From contig NZ_AZRW02000042.1 in assembly GCF_000512695.2 (NCBI RefSeq), forward strand, positions 1 through 57,678: 57,678 nucleotides of DNA, in the 5' to 3' direction. Below the pieces are notes generated by a model. The model worked only from the letters and a program-made list of their open reading frames with translations, searched no databases and was not told the DNA's origin. Positions within the stretch are counted from its first letter, which is position 1. Every line of letters begins with the position of its first letter. This document shows positions 47,807 to 54,506 of this stretch, piece after piece. Source of the DNA: Pseudomonas sp. QTF5. GTDB lineage: Bacteria; Pseudomonadota; Gammaproteobacteria; Pseudomonadales; Pseudomonadaceae. A program made the translations under genes and the position numbers.

Positions 47807-47898
47807 CTGTGGGAGCGGGCTTGCTCGCGAAGGCAGTGTGTCAGGCAACATTGATGTCGACTGACACTCCCTCTTCGCGAGCAAGCCCGCTCCCACAG
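47807..47898. repeat. REPIN (inverted pair of REP sequences)
   Basis: CTGTGGGAGCGGGCTTGCTC at 47807-47826 and its inverse, ending GAGCAAGCCCGCTCCCACAG at 47879-47898, form a 92-base imperfect palindrome between the pspA-like and rhomboid genes. As RNA it could stabilise the upstream mRNA end or reduce downstream expression. REPINs are spread by RAYT transposases encoded elsewhere; none is in this window. Confidence 0.9.
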
Positions 47899-47942
47899 GT
47901 TCCGCAACTCGGCATTAAATGCCCTTCCTGCTGCTGTGTTGC

Positions 47943-48641
47943 TTACTCAACCGATTTTTTCTTCAGGCGTTCCAGAATCGCATTGGCGCTGCCTTCGTTC
48001 GGCGTGATGCCGGCTTCACGCAGCTTGCGCTCCAGGTCGGTGCCGGTCGACGCATCGGCCAGTTGGTCCTGGGCTTGCAGTTCAGCGGCGCGTTGCTGCT
48101 GTTTGGCTTGCAGGCGGTTCAGCGTACCGACGGCGGTTTCCAGTTTGCCGTTGGCGCCGCCACTGGCGATCGAAGCACTGACCTGGGCTTTTTGTACGCT
48201 TTCACGCGCCTTGGCCATGTCCACTTGCTGACGAAGGCTTTTGATGCGGTTTTCGGCTTTGGTGATGTCTTTACGCATGCTGTCCGCGTAACCGCCGAAT
48301 TCGGTGGCCTGCTTTTGTTCGACATCCAGTTCATTGGTCAGGGTCGAAATGGCTTCGGCCACTTCCAGTGCCAGGTCTTCGCGGTTGGCCTGGATCGCGG
48401 CCAGGGCCTTGGATTCCAGGTCCTTGATCTTGGCGTTGTACTCGCTGACGCGATCAGTCGACAGTTTGTGCTTGGCCATGATGGTGACCAGCTCACGCTT
48501 GGCGTTGGCCAGCGCGCTGTCAGCATCACGAATTTCCTGGTCGAGAATGCGCAGGGCCTGTTGGTCGACGATCGATTCGCCGACTTCGTTGGCACCGCCA
48601 CGCAACGCGGTGAACAATTTGCTCCAGATGGACTGAGTCAT
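47943..48641 (-). CDS. yjfJ: PspA/IM30 family membrane-stress protein (YjfJ)
   Basis: The 232-aa protein is almost wholly helical coiled coil, starting with an amphipathic helix (MTQSIWSKLFTALRGGANEV) and continuing through heptad-rich helices (LDQEIRDADSALANAKREL and following) to about residue 195. PspA proteins polymerise as ESCRT-III-like rods on damaged inner membrane and limit proton leak. A C-terminal segment (STGTDLERKLREAGITPNEG) is typical of the YjfJ branch. The YjfI gene ends 24 bases upstream. No pspBC or pspF is adjacent, so control differs from the E. coli Psp response. Confidence 0.93.
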   Translation of the reverse strand: MTQSIWSKLFTALRGGANEVGESIVDQQALRILDQEIRDADSALANAKRELVTIMAKHKLSTDRVSEYNAKIKDLESKALAAIQANREDLALEVAEAISTLTNELDVEQKQATEFGGYADSMRKDITKAENRIKSLRQQVDMAKARESVQKAQVSASIASGGANGKLETAVGTLNRLQAKQQQRAAELQAQDQLADASTGTDLERKLREAGITPNEGSANAILERLKKKSVE

Positions 48642-48665
48642 TGGATATTTCCTGTTCCCGAAAAA

Positions 48666-49355
48666 TTAAATGAAGAAACGTTCGAAGGCTTCGCTGGCGC
48701 GCTGGACGTTGTCGACGAGGGTTTTGACCTCGGTCACGACGTTGGTCAGGCTGGAGTCGGAGCTCAGCGCGCCAAACATGTTGTAAACGACCTGCCCGTT
48801 GGGCATGGATTCGATACCGATCGAGGACAGCGGGAACATTTCCCGGCTGCGCAGCACGGCATCGTTGAAGGCCGGTACGTCGTTGATGGACTCGACATCG
48901 ACCAGAACGGTGTCCACGATGACCTGATCGCCAACCACCGCGATGTAAATTGGCAAGCCACCAAAATCGTTCATTTCCAGCTTGATGCTGGACTCGGAGC
49001 CTTGAACGAGGGAGAGGGTGATGTCGTTCGAAACCACTTCGTCGAGGGCCTGAAGGGCACTGTAGAGGCGATCGATGTTCCAGTTATTACCTGCGCTCAT
49101 GTAATTCTCCGACATGAATGAGCCAGCCAGAATCGGTTGGCGTAGCTGTTTCTCCATCTGCTTGAGCAGGCTTCGGTTTTCGGGAAGCACCCAAGTCTCG
49201 TGTTTCACATACCCGGCGGCACCCAGGCCCGCGCGCATCTGCTTCATGTAGAAGCTGGAGGGTTTTTTCGCGGACGGTTTCGAGCGCTCTCCCTTTTGGC
49301 TCGCTGAATCGGTAACAGATCCGGTAGGCGGATCTGATGGAGAGCTGCTTTGCAT
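48666..49355 (-). CDS. yjfI: DUF2170 protein (YjfI family)
   Basis: The ATG at 49355 gives 229 aa. A polar N-terminus of about 35 residues rich in Ser, Pro and Lys is followed by a segment with helix-turn-helix-like character (KQMRAGLGAAGYVKHETWVL) and a DUF2170-like domain from about residue 75. The DNA-binding possibility is only a guess. It is the first gene after the palindrome-flanked promoter and precedes yjfJ by 24 bases, the same order as yjfI-yjfJ in E. coli. Confidence 0.85.
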   Translation of the reverse strand: MQSSSPSDPPTGSVTDSASQKGERSKPSAKKPSSFYMKQMRAGLGAAGYVKHETWVLPENRSLLKQMEKQLRQPILAGSFMSENYMSAGNNWNIDRLYSALQALDEVVSNDITLSLVQGSESSIKLEMNDFGGLPIYIAVVGDQVIVDTVLVDVESINDVPAFNDAVLRSREMFPLSSIGIESMPNGQVVYNMFGALSSDSSLTNVVTEVKTLVDNVQRASEAFERFFI

Positions 49356-49378
49356 GATGCTGGCCTCGTTGTGAAAAA

Positions 49379-49392
49379 TCTCACGCGTGAGA
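49379..49392. promoter_or_regulatory. Palindromic operator, promoter-proximal copy
   Basis: TCTCACGCGTGAGA is a perfect 14-base palindrome, 24 bases upstream of the yjfI start and directly downstream of the -10 box, so it covers the likely transcription start. A bound protein would block initiation. The regulator is not identified. Confidence 0.75.
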
Positions 49393-49393
49393 A

Positions 49394-49422
49394 ACACTAC
49401 AGGCAATTTTTGCAGCTCTCAA
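49394..49422 (-). promoter_or_regulatory. Promoter of the yjf locus
   Basis: On the minus strand TTGAGA (49422-49417) and TAGTGT (49399-49394) are separated by 17 bases. The -35 box is a 5/6 match; the -10 box is weak (3/6). The boxes sit exactly between the two CTCACGCGTGAG palindromes, which supports the call. Confidence 0.6.
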
Positions 49423-49425
49423 TAG

Positions 49426-49437
49426 CTCACGCGTGAG
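49426..49437. promoter_or_regulatory. Palindromic operator, upstream copy
   Basis: CTCACGCGTGAG is a perfect 12-base palindrome just upstream of the -35 box. Its centre is 46 bases from the centre of the other copy. Together with flanking A and T tracts, the two copies form one larger inverted repeat (49374-49391 against 49426-49443). Confidence 0.75.
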
Positions 49438-49449
49438 ATTTTTTGTCCA

Positions 49450-49539
49450 TGTGGGAGCGGGCTTGCTCGCGAAGACGGCAGTACAGTCAACATTGATGTT
49501 GCCTGACCCACCGCTTTCGCGAGCAAGCCCGCTCCCACA
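49450..49539. repeat. REPIN between yjfI promoter and cysteine hydrolase gene
   Basis: TGTGGGAGCGGGCTTGCTCG at 49450-49469 and its inverse ending at 49539 form a 90-base imperfect palindrome of the same family as the one at 47807-47898. It lies in front of the yjf promoter and 10 bases beyond the end of the hydrolase gene. Confidence 0.9.
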
Positions 49540-49549
49540 GGTTCTTCAT

Positions 49550-50098
49550 CTAACCAGCCAGAAAGTCGTCGGTGGACACCACGCTGGCATAGGCAAAACC
49601 CAGGGCTGACATGAAGGCGGCGTGAACGTGGGCGGCCGGGACGGTGATGCCATTGAATTCCAGGTCAAGGGTGGCGCAGGCGTCGTGAATCACCGTGACG
49701 GTGTAGCCCAGGTCGGCCGCGGCGCGGGTGATGCCGTCGATGCACATGTGGCTCATGCTCCCGACAATTACCAGGTGCTCGATGCCTTGCTGGTCGAGGA
49801 TGGACTCCAGTTCGGTCTCGCGGAACGAGTTGACGAAATGTTTGAGCACCACCGGCTCGTCGGCGCGGTTGAGGACTTTGGGGTGCAACCTCGCGCCGTC
49901 GGAGCCCGGAGTGAAGAACGGTGCGGCGTCGGAGGTGAATTCGTGGCGGATGTGCACCACCGAATCACCGGCCTCGCGAAACGCCTGAATCAACCGTGCG
50001 GCGTTGTCCGCTGCGGCGTCGGAGCCCACCAGCGGCCACTTGCCCTGGGGGAAGTAGTCGTTCTGGATATCGACTACGATGAGTGCTTGCTTGGCCAT
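49550..50098 (-). CDS. Isochorismatase-family cysteine hydrolase
   Basis: The ATG at 50098 gives 182 aa starting MAKQALIVVDIQNDYFPQGK, with the catalytic Asp in VVDIQNDYF. Lys106 lies in the VVLKHFVNSF segment and Cys139 in GSMSHMCIDG, completing the Asp-Lys-Cys triad of this superfamily. The family includes nicotinamidases, biuret and ureidoacrylate hydrolases and N-carbamoyl enzymes; the substrate here is not determined. It is divergent from a GlxA-type regulator 102 bases away, which probably controls it. Confidence 0.9.
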   Translation of the reverse strand: MAKQALIVVDIQNDYFPQGKWPLVGSDAAADNAARLIQAFREAGDSVVHIRHEFTSDAAPFFTPGSDGARLHPKVLNRADEPVVLKHFVNSFRETELESILDQQGIEHLVIVGSMSHMCIDGITRAAADLGYTVTVIHDACATLDLEFNGITVPAAHVHAAFMSALGFAYASVVSTDDFLAG

Positions 50099-50200
50099 GA
50101 CTGTTTCCTCGAAGTGTGTGTTGGGTGTGGAATGAAGTATTGGCGCGGGCCCTCCGTTCGAGGATTGGCCGCACCGACAATAGAAGGGGGAAAACTGACA

Positions 50201-51196
50201 ATGGGTGTAGAAAGGGCAGTCGCCGAACTGGGGGTGCTGATCTATCCCGGTGCGCAGATGGCGGCGGTGCATGGGCTGACGGACCTGTTCGGCGTGGCCA
50301 ACCGGATCGCCGACGAGCATCAGGCGGCGCAGCTACCGTTGCTGCGGGTCAGTCATTGGCAGGTCGAGGGCGATCAGGTGCCCGAGCGGGTCTACGACAC
50401 CCATCCCGGCCCGGCCGGCGCATTGGTCGCCGTGTTGATCCCGCCCTCGATCGGAGGTTTTTCCGAGGGGCAGGCGCCCCAAGGGCTGATTCGCTGGCTT
50501 CGTCAGCAACATGCCAACGGTGCGACCCTCGGCGGGGTCTGCGTGGGTTCTATTCTGTTGGCCGAAAGCGGTCTGCTCGACGGCCGTAGCGCGACTACCC
50601 ACTGGACCTCGGCCAAGGCTTTCGCCGAGCGTTACCCGGCGATCAAGCTCAAGGCCGACACGCCCATTGTCGACGATGGTGACCTGATCACCACCGCCGG
50701 CTTGATGGCCTGGTCAGAGCTGGGATTGCGATTGGTGAACCGTTTGCTCGGGCCGAGCATCGCCACCGGCACGGCGCGGTTTCTGGTGGTGGAACACAGC
50801 GACAGCGCGAGCGAGTGCGGCAGTAATTTTTCACCGATTCTCAGCCATGGCGACGCGTCGATTCTCAAGGTTCAGCATTGGCTGCAAAGCACCGGTGCGA
50901 CCGATGTCTCGTTGGCGGCGATGGCCGAGCGGGCAGGGCTGGAAGAGCGCACCTTCCTGCGACGATTCCGTGCGGCAACCGGGTTGAAACCCACCGAGTA
51001 CTGCCAGCACCTGCGGGTCGGCAAAGCGCGGGAAATGCTCGAATTCACCAACGGCACCATTGATCACATTGCCTGGACCGTGGGTTACCAGGACCCGAGT
51101 GCGTTTCGGGCAACGTTCAAGAAGATTACCGGGCTGGCGCCGAGTGATTACCGGGGGCGGTTTGGTGTGACGCCGACCGCAGTCGTAGCTCGGTAG
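50201..51196 (+). CDS. GlxA-family transcriptional regulator (DJ-1/PfpI + AraC HTH)
   Basis: The ATG at 50201 gives 331 aa starting MGVERAVAELGVLIYPG; the longer open frame upstream is antisense to the hydrolase gene. The N-terminal amidase-like DJ-1/PfpI domain (about 8-190) has GATLGGVCVGSILLAESGLL with the nucleophile-elbow cysteine. The C-terminal AraC domain (about 220-320) has two helix-turn-helices, including VSLAAMAERAGLEERTFLRR and the IDHIAWTVGYQDPSAFRATF signature. Such regulators often sense nitrogenous metabolites and control a neighbouring enzyme; here that is the divergent cysteine hydrolase. Confidence 0.93.
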   Translation: MGVERAVAELGVLIYPGAQMAAVHGLTDLFGVANRIADEHQAAQLPLLRVSHWQVEGDQVPERVYDTHPGPAGALVAVLIPPSIGGFSEGQAPQGLIRWLRQQHANGATLGGVCVGSILLAESGLLDGRSATTHWTSAKAFAERYPAIKLKADTPIVDDGDLITTAGLMAWSELGLRLVNRLLGPSIATGTARFLVVEHSDSASECGSNFSPILSHGDASILKVQHWLQSTGATDVSLAAMAERAGLEERTFLRRFRAATGLKPTEYCQHLRVGKAREMLEFTNGTIDHIAWTVGYQDPSAFRATFKKITGLAPSDYRGRFGVTPTAVVAR

Positions 51197-51217
51197 CCAG
51201 CCTCACCGTAGAACAAG

Positions 51218-51337
51218 TGTGGGAGCGGCGGTGCGACGATTCGACTTGCTCGCGAAAGCGGTCTATCAGTCGAAATTGATGCTAACTGACCCACCGCATT
51301 CGCGAGCAAGTCGAATCGTCGCACCGCCGCTCCCACA
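51218..51337. repeat. Long REP-derived inverted repeat with 39-base perfect arms
   Basis: Bases 51218-51256 are the exact inverse complement of 51299-51337, with a 42-base spacer. The ends (TGTGGGAGCGG and CTTGCTCGCGAA) match the REPINs elsewhere, but about 15 extra bases (GGTGCGACGATTCGA) are inserted in both arms. It lies in the 335-base gap between the GlxA regulator and the DUF3182 gene. The remaining bases 51338-51532 should hold the DUF3182 promoter, which was not recognised. Confidence 0.9.
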
Positions 51338-51532
51338 TTGGGTCTATGTCAGACTTTGAATCGTGCAAAATGCCGGGAGCATTGGAAGGTGTCGTGCAGA
51401 ATAAAACAGGCCTTGTGCTACTACCCATTTCGCAATTGGCTGATTTAAAAACCGTTTCTTTTCAGCCGCCATTGGCCTGATCTCTGCACCTCCTTCAGCT
51501 ACATTTATCAAGCGCAGATTGAAGGGGAACGC

Positions 51533-52642
51533 ATGACCCCAACAAACCGCAAGAAACTGGTGCTCGCCCATTCGGTGCGGCCTGATGCCCCGCTGCACGA
51601 AGTCGACACCAATCGCGCGCTGGCCCGTTGGCTGGCGCAGGTCGCCGGGCTCGAATACGGTGGCAGTTACAACCCCGAATTGCACAGGAGTCGTGACGTT
51701 TATCTGTTGCCGACCCAAACACTGGTGGGCGTTGCTGCCGCCCGGCAGTTGGGCGTCAAAGGGCCGGAGGATTTGTGGGGCGGTTACGTCGACCACGATT
51801 TCATCTGCACCAAAGCCATCAGCCATGGGTTGTTGAATCGCTATGCGTTCGCGCCCGAAGGCTGGTCGTCGTTGTTTTCCGAACGGGTGCGCAGCGTCGT
51901 GCTCGATGGCCTCAGCGTGTTCTCCCTGGACGATGCTCGCCCGGCAGCGGAGCATCTGCTCTACAGCGGTCCGATCCGCATGAAGCCTATTCATGCCTGC
52001 GCCGGACGCGGTCAGGAAGTGATCAAAAGCCTCGACCAGTTCGACGCCATCCTCGCTCGCCCCGATGCCAAAACCTTGTTCACCGAAGGCGTGGTGCTGG
52101 AACAAGACTTGACCGAGGTGGTCACCCACAGCGTCGGCCAGAGTTTTATCGGCGACAAGGTGCTGAGTTATTGCGGTGATCAATACTTGACCGAAGACGA
52201 TCAGGGCGAGCAGGTTTATGGAGGGTCCAATCTGTTGGTGGTGCAGGGTTATTACGAGGACCTGCTGGCGCTGGAACTACCGGAAGATACGAGGCTGGCG
52301 ATCCAGCAAGCGCAGGTATTCGACAGCGCGGCCGATGAAGCCTACCCCGGTTTCTACGCCTCGCGGCGCAACTACGACATCGCCCAGGGGCTGGATTGCG
52401 ACGGCAAACAACGCAGCGGCGTGCTCGAACAATCCTGGCGCCTGGGCGGTGCCAGCAGTGCTGAAGTCGCGGCACTGCAGAGCTTCGTCAACAACCCCGG
52501 CTTGCGCGCGATTCGCGTGTCGTCGGTCGAAACCTATACCGATCAACCGCTGCCGGCCAACGCCATTGAGGTCTACCGCGGGCCAGCGGAACACAGTGAC
52601 TTTCTTCTCAAGTACGTAACGGTCAAATCCTATGACGGCTAG
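51533..52642 (+). CDS. DUF3182 family protein, ATP-grasp-like
   Basis: The 369-aa protein begins MTPTNRKKLVLAHSVRPDA after a GGGGAA site. No signal or membrane segment is seen. GPIRMKPIHACAGRGQEVIK near residue 147 resembles the phosphate-binding loop of ATP-grasp enzymes, and EGVVLEQDLTEVVTHSVGQS near 185 resembles the following nucleotide-binding strand. That suggests an ATP-dependent carboxylate-amine or thiol ligase, but the family has no assigned reaction. Its last 11 bases overlap the alpha/beta hydrolase gene, so the two are made together. Confidence 0.8.
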   Translation: MTPTNRKKLVLAHSVRPDAPLHEVDTNRALARWLAQVAGLEYGGSYNPELHRSRDVYLLPTQTLVGVAAARQLGVKGPEDLWGGYVDHDFICTKAISHGLLNRYAFAPEGWSSLFSERVRSVVLDGLSVFSLDDARPAAEHLLYSGPIRMKPIHACAGRGQEVIKSLDQFDAILARPDAKTLFTEGVVLEQDLTEVVTHSVGQSFIGDKVLSYCGDQYLTEDDQGEQVYGGSNLLVVQGYYEDLLALELPEDTRLAIQQAQVFDSAADEAYPGFYASRRNYDIAQGLDCDGKQRSGVLEQSWRLGGASSAEVAALQSFVNNPGLRAIRVSSVETYTDQPLPANAIEVYRGPAEHSDFLLKYVTVKSYDG

Positions 52643-53390
52643 AAGCGAAACCATTGCGATCGACATCGACGATGAACAGATGAGCGGGACCTTTCTCAGT
52701 CCCAAATCGAAAGTCCCGGGTGTGCTTTTCGTCCACGGTTGGGGCGGTAGTCAAGAGCGCGACCTGGAGCGCGCCAAAGGCATTGCCGGGTTGGGTTGCG
52801 TGTGCCTGACATTCGACTTGCGCGGCCACACCGGCGGGACCGGTATTCCGTTGTCCCGGGTAACCCGCGAAGACAACCTGCGCGACCTGCTGGCGGCCTA
52901 CGACCGCTTGCTTGCACACCCAGCGCTCGATACGTCGGCGATTGCCGTGGTCGGCACCAGTTATGGCGGTTATCTGGCGTCGATCCTGACGTCGTTGCGC
53001 CCGGTGCGCTGGTTGGCGCTGCGGGTGCCGGCGTTGTATCGCGACGACTTCTGGCATACGCCCAAGCGTGAGCTGGACAAGCTCGATTTGCGCGATTACC
53101 GCAGCACGCGGATCAGCGCCGACAGCAATCGCGCGCTCCATGCCTGTTCGCAATTCACCGGGGATGTATTGCTGGTGGAGTCCGAGACCGATGCCTATGT
53201 GCCCCACGCGACCATCATGAGTTACCGCGCGGCGTGTCAGCAGACCCACTCGCTGACTCACCGGATCATCGATGGTGCCGATCACGCCTTGAGCGAGCCT
53301 GTCTCGCAACAGGCGTACACCTCGATCCTCGTGGGCTGGATCACGGAAATGGTGGTGGGCGAGCGGTTGAGCATTATTCAGTCGCGTTGA
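52632..53390 (+). CDS. Alpha/beta hydrolase (dienelactone hydrolase-like)
   Basis: The 252-aa protein has the alpha/beta-hydrolase order: oxyanion stretch VLFVHGWGGSQER near residue 32, nucleophile elbow GTSYGG near residue 113, acid in VESETDAYVP near residue 184, and catalytic His in DGADHALSEP near residue 219. No signal peptide is visible. Its start overlaps the DUF3182 stop by 11 bases, implying a shared pathway. The substrate is unknown; an ester, thioester or peptide-like bond is possible. Confidence 0.88.
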   Translation: MTARSETIAIDIDDEQMSGTFLSPKSKVPGVLFVHGWGGSQERDLERAKGIAGLGCVCLTFDLRGHTGGTGIPLSRVTREDNLRDLLAAYDRLLAHPALDTSAIAVVGTSYGGYLASILTSLRPVRWLALRVPALYRDDFWHTPKRELDKLDLRDYRSTRISADSNRALHACSQFTGDVLLVESETDAYVPHATIMSYRAACQQTHSLTHRIIDGADHALSEPVSQQAYTSILVGWITEMVVGERLSIIQSR

Positions 53391-53413
53391 GATTTGCAGT
53401 GTTCTTGCGATTA

Positions 53414-53437
53414 TTCGCGAGCAAGCCCGCTCCCACA
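53414..53437. repeat. Single REP element, inverted orientation
   Basis: TTCGCGAGCAAGCCCGCTCC at 53414-53433 followed by CACA is the complement of the standard REP arm. Together with the copy at 53471-53494 it forms a pair with the opposite polarity to the REPINs at 47807 and 49450. Confidence 0.85.
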
Positions 53438-53470
53438 TTGAACGCGTTTAGACAGGCTGCGCGGATCAAA

Positions 53471-53494
53471 TGTGGGAGCGGGCTTGCTCGCGAA
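53471..53494. repeat. Single REP element
   Basis: TGTGGGAGCGGGCTTGCTCG at 53471-53490 followed by CGAA is the exact inverse of 53414-53437, 33 bases away. It lies between the convergent alpha/beta hydrolase and ybhN-like genes and could act as a terminator-like hairpin for both. Confidence 0.85.
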
Positions 53495-53519
53495 AGCGGC
53501 ATCCGTTTCAACCAATCTC

Positions 53520-54506
53520 TCAAGAAGGTTTCTTCTGGATCCGCAACGACTTCGCCTTGGCCTCCACCACCAGATACATCACCACAGTAATCAGCAGCGG
53601 CAAGAGGAAATAGATCGCCCGATAAGCGAGCAACCCCGCCACCAGGCTTCCCCGCGAAGCCTCATGTTGCAGCAACGCCACGAACACCGCCTCCAGCACC
53701 CCGAGCCCGGCCGGAATGTGGGTGATGACCCCGGCAATGGCGCTGATCAGCAACACGCCAAGCACCAGCGGATAGTCCAGCTTGCTCGGCAACAGAGTGA
53801 AGATCACCGCTGCCATCAGCGACCAGTTCAGCGCGCCGAGGGCCAGTTGCAGGACTGCCATGTGCAGCGACGGCAGGTTGATTTCCACGCCGCGAATCGA
53901 CCACTCCCGCCGCCTGGAAAACCGACAGGCCGCCAGATACCCCGCGCTCAACAGCAGTAACAACGCGCCCACGCCTTGCAGGGCACCACTGCTCAGCTTC
54001 CAGCCCGGCGGCATTCGCACCAGTCCGCTGCTGAACACTGTGCCGGCGATCACCATGTAGCCAAACCAATTGGTTGCCAGGCTCAGCCCGAGGATTTTCG
54101 CGATGTTGCTTTTGCTCACGCCGAGCCGCGAATACAGCCGATAACGCATGGCGACCCCACCGACCCAGGCGCTCAGGTTTAAGTTGAAGGCATAGCTGAT
54201 GATGCCCACCGGCAGGATCTGCCGCCAAGTCAGGTCCTGCCGGATATAGGTGCGACCGATCAGGTCGAAACAGGCGTACACCAGAAAACTCATCAACGTC
54301 AGTCCGGACGCGATGATCAGTGTGCGCACTTTGAAATCGGCGAGGGTATCGAACACTTCGCCCCACTCGATGCGCTGGGCAAGCATCGTGAACAGCACGA
54401 TCAACGCCAGAAAAAACAGCATCGTCAGCGGCTTTTTCCAGCGGTGCCAGTGGGATTTTCGCGGCGTGTCGGAGTGAGGGGCAGGCCGCGCATCAGAATG
54501 GCTCAT
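53520..54506 (-). CDS. ybhN: YbhN-family lysylphosphatidylglycerol synthase-like membrane protein
   Basis: The 328-aa inner-membrane protein has about eight hydrophobic segments from residue 27 on. It matches the LPG-synthase transmembrane (UPF0104) family, with GVAMRYRLYSRLGVSKSNIA and the GVITHIPAGLGVLEAVFVAL signature near residue 255. The soluble transferase domain of MprF is absent, so it is more likely a lipid flippase or channel. Its ATG overlaps the clsB stop (ATGA), the same ybhP-clsB-ybhN order as in E. coli. Confidence 0.9.
   Translation of the reverse strand: MSHSDARPAPHSDTPRKSHWHRWKKPLTMLFFLALIVLFTMLAQRIEWGEVFDTLADFKVRTLIIASGLTLMSFLVYACFDLIGRTYIRQDLTWRQILPVGIISYAFNLNLSAWVGGVAMRYRLYSRLGVSKSNIAKILGLSLATNWFGYMVIAGTVFSSGLVRMPPGWKLSSGALQGVGALLLLLSAGYLAACRFSRRREWSIRGVEINLPSLHMAVLQLALGALNWSLMAAVIFTLLPSKLDYPLVLGVLLISAIAGVITHIPAGLGVLEAVFVALLQHEASRGSLVAGLLAYRAIYFLLPLLITVVMYLVVEAKAKSLRIQKKPS

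Noticed and set aside
49622..50200. N-terminal extension of the GlxA regulator frame
   Set aside because: It is antisense to the cysteine hydrolase, and the family start MGVERAVAELGVLIYPG at 50201 is clear.
47807..53494. CRISPR array suggested by repeated GTGGGAGCGGGC words
   Set aside because: The copies are palindromic, far apart, and arranged as inverted pairs with no regular spacers; they are REP/REPIN elements.
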